Origin: an uncultured Prevotella sp.
GTDB taxonomy: Bacteria > Bacteroidota > Bacteroidia > Bacteroidales > Bacteroidaceae
Direction: 5' to 3'
Length of the DNA: 8,805 nt
NCBI GenBank assembly: GCA_945614335.1
Contig: CALZAP010000041.1
Span: forward strand, 1-8,805
Below, in pieces: positions 6,223-8,805 of the stretch; position 1 is the stretch's first letter; each line of letters begins with the position of its first letter. Position numbers and translations under genes: made by a program. Below the pieces are notes generated by a model, which was given only the letters and a program-made list of their open reading frames with translations, searched no databases and had not been told where the DNA came from.

Positions 6223-8214
6223 TTATATTGCAAGAAGGATAAGTGCAAGGGCCACAGAGCCAGTGAGAATCCATACTGCATACTGACGTACGTCACCGCT
6301 CTGCCATGGGCGGATTGTATCACCTGCCTCGTTGGCACTCCAAGCCATGAAGTCGAACGTGCCGTCGATAACGTGGCGGTCGAACCATGCTATAGGAGTG
6401 GAGATGCAGCGGAAGATAATCTTGTGTGTGACATACTGGTAAACCTCGTCCATGTAGAAGCGCTTGTAGGCTGCACGATGGAGCTTGGGGAACGTACGAT
6501 AAAGACGGTCGGCAATGGGCTGCTGCTCACCTTTATATATATATGTGGCAAGACAGATGCTCAATATTGCTATCACCGTAGACGTGGCGGCCACCTGAAG
6601 GTCGAAGTGGATAGTGTAATCCTGGCCGTTAGCAGTCACGAAGCTACCGAAGCTGCCACCCAGGCCGGCAAAACCGGCGATGGTTGTGTATACGCCCACA
6701 CCAACGGTGATGACGCAGAGCACAATGAGCGGAACAGTCATCGTCAGCGGTGCCTCATGCGGAGTGTGGTGAGCGTGAAGCTCCTTGTTCTCAGTGCCCC
6801 AGAAGATGCCGTAGTATAGACGGAACATATAGAACGCCGTCATGGCAGCTACACCAGTCATAATCCAGCCTACAAGCGGACTGTACTGGAAGCAAGCGGT
6901 GATAATCTCGTCCTTTGAGCTAAAGCCCGAGAAGAACGGAATACCGGCGATGGCAAGACATGAGATGAGGAAGGTGATGTGTGTCACCGGCATATACTTT
7001 CTCAGACCTCCCATTGCAGCCATCTCGTTGCTGTGTACTGCGTGGATGATACATCCTGCACCGAGGAACAGGCAAGCCTTGAACATGGCGTGGGTGAAGA
7101 GGTGGAACATTGAAGCCATATATCCCAACGAGCCATGGGCGTCGATTACCTCACCGTGATGACCCGGCATACATACTCCGAGCGCCACCATCATAAACGC
7201 AATCTGAGAGATGGTCGAGAAGGCGAGCACACGCTTGATGTCGCTCTGGGCGCAAGCCACTGCTGCGGCATAGAAGGCGGTGAACACACCCACCCATACC
7301 ACGATGCTCATCTGTCCTGGAGCATACTCAATCCACAGAGGGAAGAGACGCGCAATCTGGAACACTCCGGCAACAACCATCGTTGCGGCGTGGATGAGCG
7401 CGCTGACAGGAGTCGGGCCTTCCATGGCGTCGGGCAGCCAGATGTGGAGCGGGAACATTGCAGACTTACCGGCACCACCGATAAACATCAGCACTAGAGC
7501 TGTAGGAAGTATGAAACCTCCGGCAGCCACCGCCTTGGCAGCGTCCACAGGAATGAACGGTGTGGCTCCGGCAGCCATCTGCAGGTTCTCTACAAACGAG
7601 AACGAGAACGACTGTGTATAGTAGCCGAAGATGAGAATACCGATAAGGAAGAAGAGGTCGGCGAAACGAGTCACGATAAACGCCTTCTTCGAAGCGGCCA
7701 CAGCTGCATGCAGCGGATAGTAGAAACCGATGAGCAGGTAGGAGCTAACACCCACAAGCTCCCAGAACAGGTACATCTGGAAGATGTTGGTGGCAACTAC
7801 AAGTCCGAGCATCGACATGGTGAAGAGCGAGAGGAAAGCGTAATAGCGCTGGAATCCCTTCTCACCGTGCATGTAGCCGAAAGAATAGATGTGAACCATA
7901 AGGCTGACCGTGGAGATGACGATGAGCATCATGGCCGAGATAGGGTCGATCATGAAGCCGAGGTCGAAGTGAAGGTCGCCTAACGGCAGCCAGGTGAAGT
8001 TGAACGGAACAATGGTAGGATATGCCCCGTCGGTACACCTTGGTCCAAAGAAATAGCTTAACGCCGTAATATATGAAAGCACGGTGACGATACCAAGCGA
8101 CGTGGTGCCGATGAGTCCAGCCACCTTGTGCGACATCTTCATGCCAGCCAGTCCGAGTATTACAAACGAGAACAGTGGCAGGAGAAGTATTAGAAATACA
8201 TAACTATAATCCAT
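6223..8214 (-). CDS. nuoL: NADH-quinone oxidoreductase (complex I) subunit L
   Basis: Largest antiporter-like subunit, at the distal end of the complex I membrane arm. It has 663 residues, longer than the 613 of E. coli. Key residues are in place: E152 in LFWELVGVSSYLLIGFYY (helix 5), K250 in GGAGKSAMFPLHIWLPDAM (helix 7), H275 in the SALIHAATMV segment (271-280), K379 in HLFTHAMFKACLFLGAG, and K434 in GFSSKDEI (helix 12). The C-terminal third (from about 540) holds the extra helix, lateral-helix region and final membrane segment that distinguish L from M and N, with a charged stretch at 562-590. The start is taken at ATG 8214 (MDYSYVF), 9 bp past the nuoK stop. A TTG at 8223 is in frame but less likely. 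The tight spacing with nuoK implies co-translation; the octamer array follows its stop. Confidence 0.97.
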   Translation of the reverse strand: MDYSYVFLILLLPLFSFVILGLAGMKMSHKVAGLIGTTSLGIVTVLSYITALSYFFGPRCTDGAYPTIVPFNFTWLPLGDLHFDLGFMIDPISAMMLIVISTVSLMVHIYSFGYMHGEKGFQRYYAFLSLFTMSMLGLVVATNIFQMYLFWELVGVSSYLLIGFYYPLHAAVAASKKAFIVTRFADLFFLIGILIFGYYTQSFSFSFVENLQMAAGATPFIPVDAAKAVAAGGFILPTALVLMFIGGAGKSAMFPLHIWLPDAMEGPTPVSALIHAATMVVAGVFQIARLFPLWIEYAPGQMSIVVWVGVFTAFYAAAVACAQSDIKRVLAFSTISQIAFMMVALGVCMPGHHGEVIDAHGSLGYMASMFHLFTHAMFKACLFLGAGCIIHAVHSNEMAAMGGLRKYMPVTHITFLISCLAIAGIPFFSGFSSKDEIITACFQYSPLVGWIMTGVAAMTAFYMFRLYYGIFWGTENKELHAHHTPHEAPLTMTVPLIVLCVITVGVGVYTTIAGFAGLGGSFGSFVTANGQDYTIHFDLQVAATSTVIAILSICLATYIYKGEQQPIADRLYRTFPKLHRAAYKRFYMDEVYQYVTHKIIFRCISTPIAWFDRHVIDGTFDFMAWSANEAGDTIRPWQSGDVRQYAVWILTGSVALALILLAI

Positions 8215-8223
8215 AAGGCACAA

Positions 8224-8532
8224 TTAGTATTTGAGGTTTTGGATACTGTTCACCTTGTCGCTGTTGAAACGGTGGTAAACGTTGAGTATAATCGCAATAG
8301 CCACAGCGGCTTCGGCAGCGCTCACACCAACAGAGAAGAGAGTCATGAAGAAACCTTCGAGCTGGTCGGGATGCAGAAGGCGGTTGAATGCCGCGAAGTT
8401 AATGTCTACGGCATTGAGCACAAGCTCCACGGAGATGAGCATGGCTATCAGGTTGCGGCGTGTTACGAATCCGAAGACGCCGATGAAGAACAAGAGTGCG
8501 CTAAGCACGAAATAACATTCTACTGGTACCAT
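8224..8532 (-). CDS. nuoK: NADH-quinone oxidoreductase (complex I) subunit K
   Basis: Small three-helix membrane subunit of complex I, homologous to mitochondrial ND4L and to MrpC, placed between J and the antiporter-like subunits and part of the proton/conformational relay. It has 102 residues against about 100 in E. coli. The two conserved membrane glutamates are visible: E36 in NLIAMLISVELVLNAVDINF (helix 2) and E74 in SVGVSAAEAAVAIAIIL (helix 3). It starts at ATG 8532, one base after the nuoJ stop (TAATATG), and ends 9 bp before the nuoL ATG, so the three genes are almost certainly one translational unit. Confidence 0.97.
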   Translation of the reverse strand: MVPVECYFVLSALLFFIGVFGFVTRRNLIAMLISVELVLNAVDINFAAFNRLLHPDQLEGFFMTLFSVGVSAAEAAVAIAIILNVYHRFNSDKVNSIQNLKY

Positions 8533-8533
8533 A

Positions 8534-8805
8534 TTACTTTATCTCCTTTTCTTTTCTTGATACTACTATTCCGCCGATGATGCATGCAAGCAGGAACACC
8601 GAGATAAACTCGAACGGAAGCACATACTGGAACTTGTCGGCACCCACGAGTGCGTTGCCAATTACTTCCATCGACACTTCGCCGTTCTCCGTTGCTTCCA
8701 CCACATTGTCTATCAGCCTGTTCTTGGCGAGCACTCCCAGCACGGTGGCAAGTCCCACCACAGCGAGCAGCACGCCGCGTACGATGCTCTTGGCCTTAAG
8801 TCTCT
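8534..8805 (-). CDS. nuoJ: NADH-quinone oxidoreductase (complex I) subunit J, N-terminus cut by window edge
   Basis: C-terminal 89 residues of the ND6-like membrane subunit J; the rest lies beyond the right edge. The visible part reads RLKAKSIVRG, a hydrophobic helix (VLLAVVGLATVLGVLA), a polar loop, then ALVGADKFQYVLPFEFISVFLLACIIGGIVVSRKEKEIK. The (Y)xLPFExxSVxLLxxIIGxIVxxRK ending is the standard NuoJ signature for its last helix. The conserved helix-3 region that takes part in rotation during turnover is not in the window. A GTG at 8773 could be read as a start but would cut through the helix, and the frame stays open to the edge. Position directly before nuoK supports the call. Confidence 0.93.
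   Translation of the reverse strand, partial: RLKAKSIVRGVLLAVVGLATVLGVLAKNRLIDNVVEATENGEVSMEVIGNALVGADKFQYVLPFEFISVFLLACIIGGIVVSRKEKEIK

Noticed and set aside
6533..6545. TATATATATAT run as an AT-rich regulatory site
   Set aside because: It lies inside nuoL and encodes part of ATYIYKG in frame, so coding explains it.
6070..6819. Plus-strand frame of 249 codons covering the octamer array and the end of nuoL
   Set aside because: Its first part is the repeat translated as Ser/Thr/Leu/Val/Gln peptides and the rest is antisense to nuoL.
8215..8223. TTG start of nuoL nine bases upstream
   Set aside because: It abuts the nuoK stop and adds only MCL. The ATG at 8214 gives the usual NuoL N-terminus.

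Overview
The window looks like a chromosomal segment from a member of the Bacteroidota, most likely a Prevotella or Bacteroides relative. The grounds are the NuoJ-K-L-M-N protein sequences, A/T-rich start regions without clear Shine-Dalgarno motifs, and two kinds of short-unit intergenic arrays of a sort I associate from memory with Bacteroidales genomes. The genus is an inference. All seven genes I can support lie on the minus strand, so transcription runs from high to low coordinates.

The right part (about 3117-8805) is the 3' half of a respiratory complex I operon in the order nuoJ (partial, cut by the right edge), nuoK, nuoL, nuoM, nuoN. These encode the membrane arm: the small subunits J and K, and the three antiporter-like subunits L, M and N, which carry out proton translocation driven by quinone reduction. 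nuoJ, nuoK and nuoL are nearly contiguous (1 and 9 bp gaps) and nuoM and nuoN are 17-18 bp apart. The exception is the nuoL-nuoM gap of about 169 bp, which holds an array of octamers (GTTGACRA type) in two inverted arms that include a perfect 20-bp inverted repeat.

Downstream of nuoN is a gap of about 210 bp (2907-3116) filled by a second, unrelated array of heptamers (AATGAAG). It too is arranged as two opposed arms, able to form a long hairpin in RNA or a cruciform in DNA. It separates the nuo operon from a two-gene unit: a secreted SGNH/GDSL-type hydrolase (2223-2906) and, overlapping it by ATGA, a UvrD/PcrA-type superfamily 1 DNA helicase (1-2226) that runs off the left edge just where its C-terminal Tudor-like domain would begin.

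I see no transposase, CRISPR array, tRNA, rRNA or recognised riboswitch, and no stretch over 300 bp without a gene. The gene content is ordinary. The least ordinary content is the paired inverted micro-repeat arrays in two gaps of one transcription path, an apparent Lys-to-Leu replacement in NuoM transmembrane helix 7, and the lack of the usual block V aspartate in the hydrolase. I did not find a new multi-gene system here.
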